Of a stretch of DNA of 64,000 bases, positions 35,095 to 45,055 are shown one piece after another. The notes below the pieces were generated by a model. It saw only the letters and a list, made by a program, of their open reading frames with translations. It was not told the origin of the DNA and did no database searches. The stretch is from Sparassis latifolia (lineage: Eukaryota; Basidiomycota; Agaricomycetes; Polyporales; Sparassidaceae): assembly GCA_018466975.1 (NCBI GenBank), contig CM031556.1, positions 2,604,001 to 2,668,000 on the forward strand, written 5' to 3'. How positions within the stretch are numbered: position 1 is the stretch's first letter; every line of letters begins with the position of its first letter. Both the position numbers and the translations under genes were made by a program.

Positions 35095-35400
35095 TCATGC
35101 ATACTAGACATCACCGCATACAATCACTGAGCTTGCCAGGATCTCTGTTGTAGTGGGCATCAGCATATAGTACATGCAAGAGAAGCCACGAGTACGTCAG
35201 AATCAGCACGGTAGATAACATCAAGCTTAGTCAGACGAAGTCGACTCTAGAAATATTGTTCATCCCTCGAGATGGATGGAGGACAAACTCACCGATCACG
35301 ACCCAAATGGAGAAATCTCGGAAATTTGGGTATGGTTGAACGGCGACAGAAAACTTTGAGATCGTTAAAGTATGTGAGCCATGTCGGAAATTTTCATATC
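35095..35400. repeat. Scar copy B: CAS1 promoter joined to CAS1 3' flank
   Basis: The left part (35108-35160) matches the CAS1 promoter at 30318-30372. The right part, from GCATCAGCATATAGTACATG at about 35158 onward, matches the 3' flank at about 38028-38160 and again at 38250-38440 (AAATTTGGGTAT, ACTTTTGAGATCGTT-like). The whole gene body of about 3 kb is absent at the junction. It is the remnant of a tandem copy that lost its gene. Confidence 0.65.
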
Positions 35401-35499
35401 AGCTTATAAGAAAAGCCAAACTGCATATGCCTGAGTCCAGGGTACTGTTATTGCCTTTACGTCCCTTATAAGGTGCCCCAATGGAGGCTGCGTGCTCGC

Positions 35500-36305
35500 A
35501 GTCAAAACGGAGCGCCCTCACAACCGAGGACGGCGCCGAAACAAATACATTGCGCGGACGCATCGTGACTCGCGCCCGCCTACCAGGACCCCCGCGAATC
35601 AACTAAGAGCTCCGATCCTCGGAGGTGGCCCATTTTTCGGCGATGGGGAGCTCTCACACGACAGGCAATGGTGGCTTACGAGCAGCCGCAACAGGCAGAT
35701 AGTAGAAAGGGAAGTGTCTTAAAAGCCTCTTTCTGACCTTCTGGATGCGCACGCGACAAAGAGTTTTTCTGACAACACTGTGCATATGTTCGGCCGCGTG
35801 ATAGGCTGGTTGCCTTACATGGAGGAGGATAGTAAAACTGTCCTCCGAGTGACAAGTCATTGCAGTTAAACCTTCGTCCATCCGTGCAGTGCAAGGAACA
35901 GTTCATGATTCTCATCAAGACAATTCCATCTCTACAATCCACCTCCATCGATAGATTGTTCGAGGCCATTGCCTGTCGTGTCAGTGGATTCCTATGCTAT
36001 CTCAACTCTCGTGACCAGCTTCTCCCCTTCCACTTCACCCTTTTCCTTACTGCAGCGGGAACTCCTCCCACTCGTTTACGGTTCCTCGCATGCCTGCACC
36101 TTCACCTCTACGACAACGTTGCCGGTCGCTCCCTGCCCACCGGCGGCACTACCTTCTTCGGAGCTGCGGGTTGGCCTGATGATCGCATCCAAGCCCTTGG
36201 TCGCTGGTCTCCGATCCGCCGGGCGCGAGTCACGATGCATCCGCGCGCAATGTATTTGTTTCGGGGCCGTCCTCAGTTGTGGGGGCGCTCCGTTTTGCCT
36301 TCGAA
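35500..36305. repeat. Inverted duplication flanking a recombinase remnant
   Basis: The minus strand of about 35505-35585 matches the plus strand of about 36218-36300 (GGGCGCGAGTCACGATGC, then CGCAATGTATTTGTTTCGG, then GGGCGCTCCGTTTTG). A second inverted match pairs 35655-35675 (ACACGACAGGCAATGG) with 35967-35985. Spacing between arms differs, so internal sequence was lost or gained on one side. The arms include the 3' end of the recombinase-like frame. Confidence 0.6.
35990..36220 (+). mobile_element. Tyrosine recombinase/integrase C-terminal fragment, degenerate
   Basis: A plus-strand frame reads YLNSRDQLLPFHFTLFLTAAG, then NVAGRSLPTGGTTFFGAAGW and PDDRIQALGRWSP. This matches the end of the catalytic domain of eukaryotic tyrosine recombinases found in DIRS-like retroelements and Cryptons. 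There the box reads roughly AGHSxRxGGATxxAxxGxxxxxIxxxGRW. The catalytic His and Arg of HxxR are changed to Arg and Pro, and the Tyr region after GRW is not recognisable. It is a dead fragment of a mobile element. The element family cannot be fixed from so little. Confidence 0.55.
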
Positions 36306-36860
36306 GTTACATAGCTCGGGAGGAGCTAGATCATGATGACTGTGTGTGGGACCGCCGCGTCGCCGTGTCGCCCCTCGCCTTGCACAATGCTGCTGGTGTC
36401 TTTTCTGCTTATTTGCTACCGTCAGTACTGGCTCGAAAGTTCACTTCACAGGTCACCGGCCCCTTTGCCCGTTCTGCACTCGCTGACAGGGTCGGTCGCT
36501 CAGCAAATCATGGTCGTCGCTCTGAATATAGGTTTCCCTTTCATATGCGCAAGCCCTGCTACCGGGTGTGGCAGCATGGAGACAAATAAATCTGTCTGTC
36601 CCTTTGTATTCTTGCTGAATTGCACTGTCGCGGCACATCTGGCTTACAGTCACACAACTCATTGCCCTTCATGCAGAGCCTCCCAAGCGCGAGCACGCTG
36701 CATTGTAGTGACCCTGTAGGTCACCATCCGCCGCTCTCATCCCCATCCCCCATGTTTCCTCGTTCCTGTTCCTCATCTCACATCGTTGTCTTGTGCTCTC
36801 CCGTCTCGCCCGCAGTGATCGACCTTCTTGAGAAGATACTTATCTTCGGTCCGCCGCGCC
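36306..36860. other. Unassigned DNA before CAS1 copy C
   Basis: I see no gene. Open frames are present but have no splice structure or recognisable motif. It probably represents inserted or degraded element DNA, since CAS1 homology starts only at about 36861. Confidence 0.3.
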
Positions 36861-37611
36861 CCCGCCTGTCGCGCTCCCGCTTGTGTTCAACCGCATGATC
36901 GATCCCTCCAAGACCGAGGACGGTCTCCATTTCTCAGACGCTGTAGTGGCGATGCAGGCGAATGTCCTGTTGAACCTGCGCTGCAACGACGTCTTGCCGA
37001 AGATGTTCCCCATGGACAAGACGTGCTGCAGGAGGTATCCATGGTCGTACCCCTTGCATTACATTGTACTCGCAGCAGCGATCTTGTGGGGCCCAGTCTG
37101 TGTGATGCTGTCGCGTCGGTCCTGCGCTCGGCGACCTCGCGCGCATTCGCATTCGTCGGCAAGTGCTCGCTCGAGACGTACATTATCCAGTACCACTTCT
37201 GGCTCGCGGGAGACACGAAGGGCATCCTGATGGTACTCCCCGGCGCGCACTGGCGCGCAGTGGACCTCGTCACCACGACGACGATATTCATCTACGTCTC
37301 GCACCGAGTTGCGCAGGCCACAGCCCGCTGAGGAGGAGGGCCAGGAGGTGATCTTCCTGGCACCGCAGGATGGCGAGCCACGGAAGGACGACGATGGAAA
37401 CGTCCTCCCGCCGGAGCCCGATACGCTCAGTCGCCAGGTGTCGCAGCGTCGGTGGGTGGACCGTCTCGCGGAGGGGACGCCTGCCCACCCCACGTCACCG
37501 GGCTTCAGAGTGTGGTACGGCGAGACGGAGTGGAAGCCTGGCGTGAAGACGAAGATCGCGATTGGGATGGCGGTGATGTGGTTGCTGAATATGATGTGGC
37601 CGTACCCTTGA
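36861..37611 (+). pseudogene. CAS1 copy C, truncated with two internal deletions
   Basis: The start (GTCCGCCGCGCCCCCGCCTG) matches CAS1 at about 31388. Reading continues through [40 protein letters not shown] and YPWSYPLHYIVLAAAILWGP to CGTCGG at about 37119. It then jumps to the equivalent of about 32788 (CCTGCGCTCGGCGACCTCGC), removing about 1.1 kb that holds most membrane helices and three introns. A second jump at about 37321 removes about 125 bp matching 32974-33097. The end NMMWPYP matches CAS1 but for the last residue. The copy has no start, no Ser motif, and a frame change at the first junction, so it cannot make the enzyme. Confidence 0.85.
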
Positions 37612-38440
37612 GGATTGAACTCTTTCGGCACTCTGGATGGACCACCTAGTGGCACTTAAGTACTGTACTTATCCCTCGCGGGCAAGCATACATTGTAATT
37701 GGCTTAATGCGATAGACAACGTCGTGTGGACTTTACATGCAGCAAACAAGAGAAGCACTCACCGCGCAGTTCTGAACCACGCGCACCTGTCAGACGCAGT
37801 TCCGTCAGCTACATCGTTCACAACAGCTAGTAAAGGATCATTTGGTTGAAGACATTGAATAACTTTTATTCATCTAGGAACGCTGGTAGAACACCGCTCT
37901 CAGGTGAAACACAGAACACAGAATAATCATCTCAGACTTGATAGATGGACACTAACCTTCGGACGAAATGCGGTATGGCATAGCCACCGCCACAACGATG
38001 GGCCAAAACACTGAAGAGAACGCATCAGCATATAGTACATGCATGCAAAAGAAGCCACGAGTACGTCAGAATTAGCATGGTAGATAACATCAAGCTTCGT
38101 CCTTGAGACGAAGTCAGGACTTGACTCTAGAAATATTGTTCATCCCTCAAGATAGATGGAGTACAAACTCACCATAGCGGATATTCGAGATGAAAGGCTT
38201 AACAGAATCCTGAAATGAATGCAGCAGGTCAGAATGGTGCGACGATCACGACACAAATGAAGAAAGCTCGGAAATTTGGGTATATGATCTGTGTTCATTA
38301 GCTTGGGTAAGCTTCGAAGTAGCGATTCATTGTTTCTCGTCACTGCAGGAGATGTAAATTCGGCACTCACACATAAAAACAAGCATGACGGAGGAGTAGA
38401 ATGGTGACAAAAACTTTTGAGATCGTTCAAGTACGTGAGT
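37612..38440. repeat. CAS1 3' flank, copy C
   Basis: The second copy of the CAS1 downstream region, matching 33384-33910, extends to about 38155. From 38250 to 38440 it also matches scar copy B (35300-35400). It ends next to the STS1 promoter, so the duplicated unit may have carried part of that promoter. No gene. Confidence 0.7.
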
Positions 38441-38564
38441 CACGTGGTTCCACATTAGGGCAGGCGTTGTGGAAGCCGTCGTGTTTATGCGTGTACCTTT
38501 CTTGGCGCACACCTTCCTCTCGCCCTTTTCTGTCAAACCGGAAACGTCGACAAGTCCTGCGGCA

Positions 38565-39847
38565 ATGGCGAACGTAGTCACCCACCCGTACCTCCAGGTG
38601 GATTTCCACCGTGGCCTGGTCAACCACTCCCCATCTCCTTTGGGGTTCGGCTTTGGCCTCTCAACGAACATGCCTGGGTGGTCCACCACGCCGATCAGCG
38701 CTTCGCCATCACCGTGGTCTTTCCCCGCCATTCAATCTATACAGCCCCGCACAGCCAAGAGGCGTCATGAACCAGAAGAAGAATCCGAGAATAAACACTT
38801 GGACGATGCTATGGACAGGAGTCCGACTCCGGAGCGCCCAAAGCGCGCCGCACCGAAACGGGCCCGCACTACGGCTGCGGCGGCCACAACCGGGCGGGAA
38901 GATAAGTTAAGTAAAGAGAACAAGCCTCCATCTGCGACTGATGAGGACGACGTCGATGTGGGAGTTCTGCTCGGTGAGGTGTATTCAATCTGTTGCTAAG
39001 CCGATACTGAATTCGTGCATCAGCGAGTTTACCCTCAGATTCGCTTTTGCCTCTGTTGACATCGCTCCTGTCGTCGCAACCGTCGCTGAAGTCTACGGTG
39101 TTGTCACTTATTCCTCGGCCAACCATTGATACCGCAGTGCAAGCGTTAGCAAACTCCGCCAAGAAGCTACGCGACGCATACCCTTACTCCAGTACACCAT
39201 TTTCAACTCCGTCGACTTCGTATGGGTTCAGCAGTGGTGCATTTGCAAACAGTCGACATCCGCACGCGTCGTCCACTGGTTTTGGGTTTGGGCGGGGTCC
39301 TCCAGCGCCAGTTTTCAGTCCCCATGCCGGCCACCACAGTGGAGGAATGCGCGACGAGTACATCCTCTCCCGCCTGAGACCACACATCACAGAATTCGTG
39401 TCTGCCTGCCTTGCGTACCTTCCCTACTTCTCATACGTCGCGGTCCAGGTACCTTTCCTATCGTCATCTAAGCCGCATCATACCCACGCATCGGCCCTTC
39501 AGTCTCAGCACAGAGACAAATCACACCCATCAGAGACGTTCCTTTATCTATCCGCCCTCACTAGCCAATTCTTGTCGCAGCCGCCGCTCACGCAGTCTGC
39601 CCTCGTTCCTTTAATCTTCCCTCGACTGACGGAAGAGTGGACAGCATGGGTCGACCGTGTGGACCAGGTTGTCAACCGGGAGGGAGGAATGTTCGGTGAG
39701 GAGACGGTGCGCAGCTGGGAGAGGGCTCTGGACGAGTTTGCGGAGGCGAAGGGTAATGGGATCGAGAGCATGAGGGACATCCGGGATCAGTGGGTTCAGA
39801 AGGTCGGGTGGTTGGTGGGGAGACAGCCCATGGAGGAGGAGTTATAA
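38565..39847 (+). CDS. STS1: Nuclear proteasome tether STS1/Cut8
   Basis: Anchors the 26S proteasome at the nuclear envelope. The start MANVVTHPYLQVDFHRGLVN gives a Pro/Ser-rich N-terminus, then a basic nuclear-localisation patch (TAKRRHEPEEESENKH, RPKRAAPKRARTTAA). The Cut8 helical domain starts across the intron at about 38974-39021: LLASLPSDSLLPLLTSLLSS, LIPRPTIDTAVQALANSAKKLRDAYPYSS, MRDEYILSRLRPHITEFVSA and CLAYLPYFSYVAVQ. Later come the SETFLYLSALTSQFLSQPPL and LTEEWTAWVDRVDQVVNREG helices. Length is about 410 residues. Its frame is intact. The CAS1 duplication block ends about 125 bp before its start, so its promoter region may be altered. Confidence 0.85.
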
Positions 39848-40411
39848 TTCTCCGGAGCTCATCCACTCCTGGGATATCTGGTGTCGTTCAGGTGACGAAG
39901 GCGTTCCGTAGAGATTCTCTGCAGTAGGGCTTGATGTCCTGTTCCGAGGGACATTGGCGCTGATATTACATCTAGGTGATTCATTTCTGTCCTGTCTTTT
40001 ACGCTCACGTTTACACTTTCCAGTCTGTTCATTCATGTCGTGCGCTCGTCGTGGTATCAGTCATACGTTCACGTTCATTCTACATTGCTGTTCTAGTCAT
40101 ACCGCATCCCTTGCTTATTCCTGTACATGTAATGTCTTACACCTACGCAGAATCACGATTACGGCCCTTCACGTTGTTCATGTTCGCAGTGTTTGTGATA
40201 TCTGCGCTCTGGAGCTCGACTTTCTGTCTGCTTCATTGAACCTCAGCGAAGCGGTAGACATTATTTGCTTAGTCAGCAACATCCAGTATGCTCACGTGCA
40301 AAATTTGAGCAGTTCATCCGGCCTACACACTACTACAGCGGACCTGGAGAATAACTCTGGCGCGCATCTCTCGTCCACCTGCCGTGCTGGAATGTCCATG
40401 CATGCTCCATT
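39848..40411. other. Intergenic region between STS1 and the PPR-like gene
   Basis: Tandem genes flank this space. It is pyrimidine-rich, with many TTC and CGTTCA-type short motifs around 40000-40090, as often seen in fungal UTRs and promoters. No gene seen. Confidence 0.3.
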
Positions 40412-42220
40412 ATGCGTCCCGTTTCACTGCTACCGCTTCTACGCCCTTTTCCTCCATATTACAAGTCGCTGCCAGTCGAGCGTGGACGAGGACGCGACCC
40501 AGGTGCATGCATCATGCAGCAGGTGTGGTGTCGCAGAGGGTGGTGAGTCAGGCAGGTACGGAAGCTGGTAGCAGTTCTTCGTGCTCGGTGGCTAGTGAAG
40601 TGACCCCAATCAATCAGCCTTTGTGCGTGTTACGTTTCCTGCCCGTAACGACTCGGCCGACTAAACGCGTGAGCTTTGCACAGGGCGTCCCGGTTGCGCT
40701 TTGCGAACCTCTCACAATGTGAAAATGACCCCGCATCGTCTGACAATCAGGCTTCGCTTTGTTTACCTGTGGAAGACGACTGTAGCTTGAAGGACTCTAC
40801 TGGGGTGCATCTTCCCGAGACGATTCCACCCGCACGACTGGCAGGACTATCCCAAAAATTCGGCGACGCTCGCACGATTGATGCGGACCCTCTCTCGTCT
40901 GACGATATGTCGTTGGCAAATTCGGGGCTAGACCCTGCCCCCCCTACTCAAACGGACCCCCCATGGAGCCAGTTAGACGTGTCGCACTCAGGACCACATT
41001 CGCCGTTAGCAAGTGTTCGAAGTGATCCGTTTTCGGATACAGCGACGGTCCCGGTACATGGCTCGCCTACACCACGCGAACTGGCGGCTGCCGCACCATC
41101 GGCGCATCATTCGAACCCCACAATTTCAGCCAGCATTCTATCAGACCCTGTCGTACCCTCACAGCGCTCCGCTGTCAGTCTGCCTAACCCTCGCTCACCC
41201 TTTGAACTACGGTACAATTTATTCCGTCTCCTGTCCACTGTACCACGGCCTCCGCCGCGCCGTCTGCTGGCCTACCACGCGGCGTTCCCGCACCTTCATT
41301 CTGCCTCTTCGTACAACATCCTCATGGCGGTCGCAATTCGAAATGCTAACTTCGGTACCGTCGATCTGTTGCTGAAACGCCTGAAGGCGGAAGGCATCAG
41401 ACCAAACCTGGATACCCGGAAGTTGAAGGTGCGGTGGCTAGTCAGGGTAGGAAGGTGGGACGAATGCTGGGATGAGGAGAGCGCGCGAGCCAAGGAGGAG
41501 GGTCAGGGTATGCCGCTCACCGTGTGGTTGGAGTTTTTCGACACCACCAAGCGTGGTGCCATCCGTCGACGCGTCTGTCGAGACTCACGCGACTTGCAGG
41601 TGCTAGATCACTCTGATTCTGGGGTGACTGCGCAGAGACATCGTATCCTCATGCAGAGCTTCCCTTGCGTCACGACGCAGGATTGGGCCTCGACCTCCCC
41701 TCGAGTCGTTTTTAACTTCGTCCGCGCGATGATTCGCGCAGGTGAACGAAGCATGGCGGCGAAGACCACCAGGGTCTATTTCGATAGTCTCCCGCCGCAG
41801 CTTGACGACGCGCGCCGAAGTAGATGTCTCGAAATCATTCACCTGCATATGGCGCCTCGCGGTAATCGTGACCTATCTGAGCATTATCGCGTGAAGAAGG
41901 ACCTCTTTGCGTTCCTTAGGATGCACCGTACCTTCGAGCCGACTTCAACGACGCTCTTCATGCTTCTACGGACCCTGCAAACGACAACGAAGTGTGGTTC
42001 ACTCGCGTTGTCTACTGTCCAGAATTTTGTGAGCCGTTGGGGCGCGCAGATCTTGGATCGCAGGGTTCGACGACGTCTTGTCTCCCTTGCGCTGAAGCAG
42101 AATAATCTGCAGCTGATGAAGGCACTCAGGCTGTATCTCGAGCGTCTGGGCGCATCGCGAAAAGAAGAGCAAGAAGCTGCTTGGGCGCAAGTCGCGTCGA
42201 CGCGCTTTGTCGTTGACTGA
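40412..42220 (+). CDS. PPR/TPR-like helical-repeat protein, possibly mitochondrial
   Basis: Unknown helical-repeat protein. The main exon (about 40682-42220) is open for over 500 codons. After a Pro/Ser-rich N-terminal third it has PPR-like helices: SPFELRYNLFRLLSTVP, YNILMAVAIRNANFGTVDLL then LKRLKAEGIRPNLDTRKLKV, VVFNFVRAMIRAGERSMAAKT and RRLVSLALKQNNLQLMKALR. It ends VASTRFVVD. No ATG fits at the beginning of this exon. A likely first exon starts at 40412 and reads MRPVSLLPLLRPFPPYYKSL, basic and free of acids, like a mitochondrial presequence. It needs an intron ending near 40681 (TTGCACAG). Mitochondrial targeting and RNA binding are inferences. The first-exon model is uncertain. Confidence 0.65.
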
Positions 42221-43873
42221 CACGCTGCGATTTACGCGAAGGGGCACGGAGGGTTGGAGATGGCGACTGCTTCGTCGGCGCCTGTGGCGATTTGAGCACA
42301 GGACGCCTTCTGCTAGTAGTAATAAAGCGTTGACGCATTTGCAATGAATTTCGACGCCATCTTCGAGACTTCAACTGCCCGTGACTGCCCGTGGGCGTTC
42401 CGGGTTCAGGTTTTGTCTGCAGTTAGCTTTTATGGGGTCATCAGATGAAGGCTACTTGTACACCTTGTATTGGCCGATATCGATCCATGCCTCACTCAGG
42501 CCTCATGCCCTGACGCAGCCTGCGGGTCAAGTTGTTCCTAGCGGTCTCTGTGCTCCGATCAGAACTTTTTTCGTATGTGGGCGACGTGCGATTTAGCGCT
42601 TGAGAGTGATTTGTTCGAGTTAAATACATACAGGCGCAAATCTCGGATTATCGAATACTGGGTTCATTATCGCGGCGAAGACTCTGCTCGACGCACAGCA
42701 TGTGCGCTCATATCTTGCTATCAAGTCTGCAGCGTTCCAGCATCTTCCACGTTACCCCGCGGATGATTTGGACAAAGTGAGGTAGTGACCTTCTTTGAAG
42801 GTTCGTCATTGGTGGTTTTCTGTTCTCTGAATGGCTTAGGGCCCGACACATAGACATATTGAAGTTGTAAGATGTCATGTCAGTGCCTAGGTGTGGCGTC
42901 CGATATCTACGGTCGGTCTGCAAAATTGTTGTCTGACTTCGTCTCCACGGAGGTACCGACTTTGTAGGATATCAAGGTGGGTGTTAATGTTTTGCATAGT
43001 ATGTACATTTTGGAACCCATACGTCACACTGGTTCGTCGCCATATTTACTCCCGTTGTTCCGCGACGAAATAATAGTCTTCGGTATTACCAGACCGCGAA
43101 AGACGACGTGTACCGTCAAGCAGAGTTTTCAACCTATTGCCTGACGGAGACCAAAAACGAACTTGAATTGCCATAGAGATGGCCCTCGATCTGGATCTGA
43201 TGGGCGCCCAGGTGCACGTGCCTTGACGTCTACTGAACGCCAGCATGTTTCTCAGTTCAAAAATGCGACGACTGGTCTCCAATACGCATATATTGTCAGG
43301 GATTATTGTATCGCACGGAACACTGCCCCTGACCATTTTGCGGTTAGTATTTGAAGCTGACAAAATCGGTTGCGATACATCGCCAGGTGGGTCGTAATCG
43401 TAAATCGACAATTTGGCGTGAATCTTCGTTCTGACAAGGGCACTTCTCTTATTGTCAGCGAAGTCGCCGCAGGGTCCTTTATTTGAGCCCGAGGTGTCCT
43501 ATGATTGAAATATTGACATCGGGCTTCTTTGAAGGGATCGCTAGCTTCCTAGACATTTCTTCCAGATTCGTCAGATCTTTTATTCAGTTTCTAGGACGTG
43601 CTCACCAATCTGTCCAATCCTATCCAAACATGGCTAAACCGCCTACCTTCTCCACGTTGGTCAAGGTATCCGTGTTCGTTCTATGATATTTGGCTCTCTG
43701 AATATTATGATTTGGTGTCAGATTGAGTACCCTCCGAAGGAGACGCACTCCAACATCCACTGATAGTGTGTGACCCCAAATTGCAACCTCAATTTCGCGT
43801 ATATAAGAGCCACGGAGATAAACGGCTTCGATATAGGTGTGTTTTCTCCTCCTGTGCAACAGTTCGTGCTGCA
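42221..43873. other. Long intergenic region, no supported gene
   Basis: This 1.65-kb region is AT-richer than its surroundings. Frames such as the minus one at 43046-43411 lack recognisable domains or splice partners. The last part before 43874 must hold the promoter of the REX4-like gene. No repeat copy was found elsewhere in the window by eye. Confidence 0.35.
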
Positions 43874-44707
43874 ATGTCTCAGAAGTACAGCACCCCTCCT
43901 CCGGAACGCTTCCTAAGTATTGCAAGCACATGCGTTGGGTGCGGTCCTGGAGGCAGTACCCCTGCGCTCGCGTACGTATTTAACATTGCTACCTCACTTC
44001 GAGACTTACCTGGAATTTCCTAGACGCATAGCGATAGTTGACTATCGCGGCCAGATTGTCTATTGCGAATATGTGAAGCCGGACGTGCAGGTTTCCGATT
44101 ATCGCACTGCTACGACCGGCATAGAAGCTTCCCACTTGGATATCGCAAGTACGTGCGCGCAACTATCTCTACACCATACAGGACATTAACACACCATTTT
44201 CTTTCAGATGGCGCGAAGCCGTTCACTGAAGTGCAGCAACACGTCGCCAATTTAATTCGAGGCAAAGTCCTGGTCGGCCATTCTATCTGGCATGACCTTT
44301 CTGGTACGTGTTTCCCTCTTTCTTCCGCCGCATAGATTTTTAAGTGACGCGCTGCGCTTTCTCGTTTATTCCAGTGCTCGGTATCCCGCACCCGGCCGTG
44401 GCGACGCGCGATGTCGCGCTTTACCAGCCCTTCCGTAATGCGCTTCGCAGTCCCAACCAGGTGGTAGGTCTACAGACCCTCATGTGGCATCTCATGCGTC
44501 GTCGATGCCAGGATGGAAAGGTTTGCGCGGTACGTATTTTCCTTCTCATGCGTTGTTTGTCTAAGTTCTGGGTATTCACAGCTGGAGAACGCACGTGCTG
44601 GCCTCGACTTGTACCGCTCCCATGCAACAGCATGGGAAGGAACCGTATCGACTGGACAGTGGCCCTCGTTCCTTCCCCCGAGCACGTACTCGCGATGCTA
44701 CGTGTGA
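43874..44707 (+). CDS. REX4/ISG20-like exonuclease fold protein lacking catalytic residues
   Basis: The fold and order match RNA exonuclease 4: FLSIASTCVGCGPGGSTPALARIAIVDYRG, EYVKPDVQVSDYRTATTGIE, KPFTEVQQHVANLIRGKVLVGHSIWHDLS, PAVATRDVALYQPFR, VGLQTLMWHLM and LENARAGLDLYRSHATAWEG. Active DEDDh enzymes have DCEMVG in the first motif, and here ASTCVG replaces it, so the first Asp and Glu are gone. The last motif HxxVEDAR is replaced by VCALENAR, losing His and Asp. Only the central HDL Asp remains. Four introns were placed, all with good signals, and no stop interrupts. The gene looks maintained, so a non-catalytic RNA-binding or scaffold role is inferred. Confidence 0.75.
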
Positions 44708-45055
44708 GAACTTCCTTTTTTCCTACCCCGGAACTGTTGTACAATTAGAGTTCGCATTTATTTTTTATGTACAAACTTGCGCTCAGAATCCCGCAATACT
44801 GCGACTGTAACATAGAGCTCCGTTTCATTGTAGATACTTGCTTGTTCGTCCGATGTCGTCGTAATTTCTTGGAATGCGGACGAGTAGACTATCTTATGCA
44901 CTCATAATCCATCCGAATTCGCATATCTCCGTTGCGAACGCGTTCTTGGTCAATTCCCGTTTTTGAGCGGCATGGGTCGCGGAGACGAAATGTAGCGATC
45001 TTACTTGGCTTCCTAAAAAGGGATTGTAAGTGCTTAAGGTTGTGCTCAAACAGGC
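44708..45055. other. Intergenic region upstream of the coiled-coil gene
   Basis: AT-rich spacer holding the 3' UTR of the REX4-like gene and the promoter of the next gene. No gene or repeat seen. Confidence 0.3.

Noticed and set aside
38140..38430. 96-codon minus frame next to STS1
   Set aside because: It lies in duplicated non-coding flank DNA and is not kept open in scar copy B.
43046..43411. 121-codon minus frame in the long intergenic region
   Set aside because: It has no ATG-initiated model with splice partners and no recognisable domain. It may be chance in a 1.6-kb gap.
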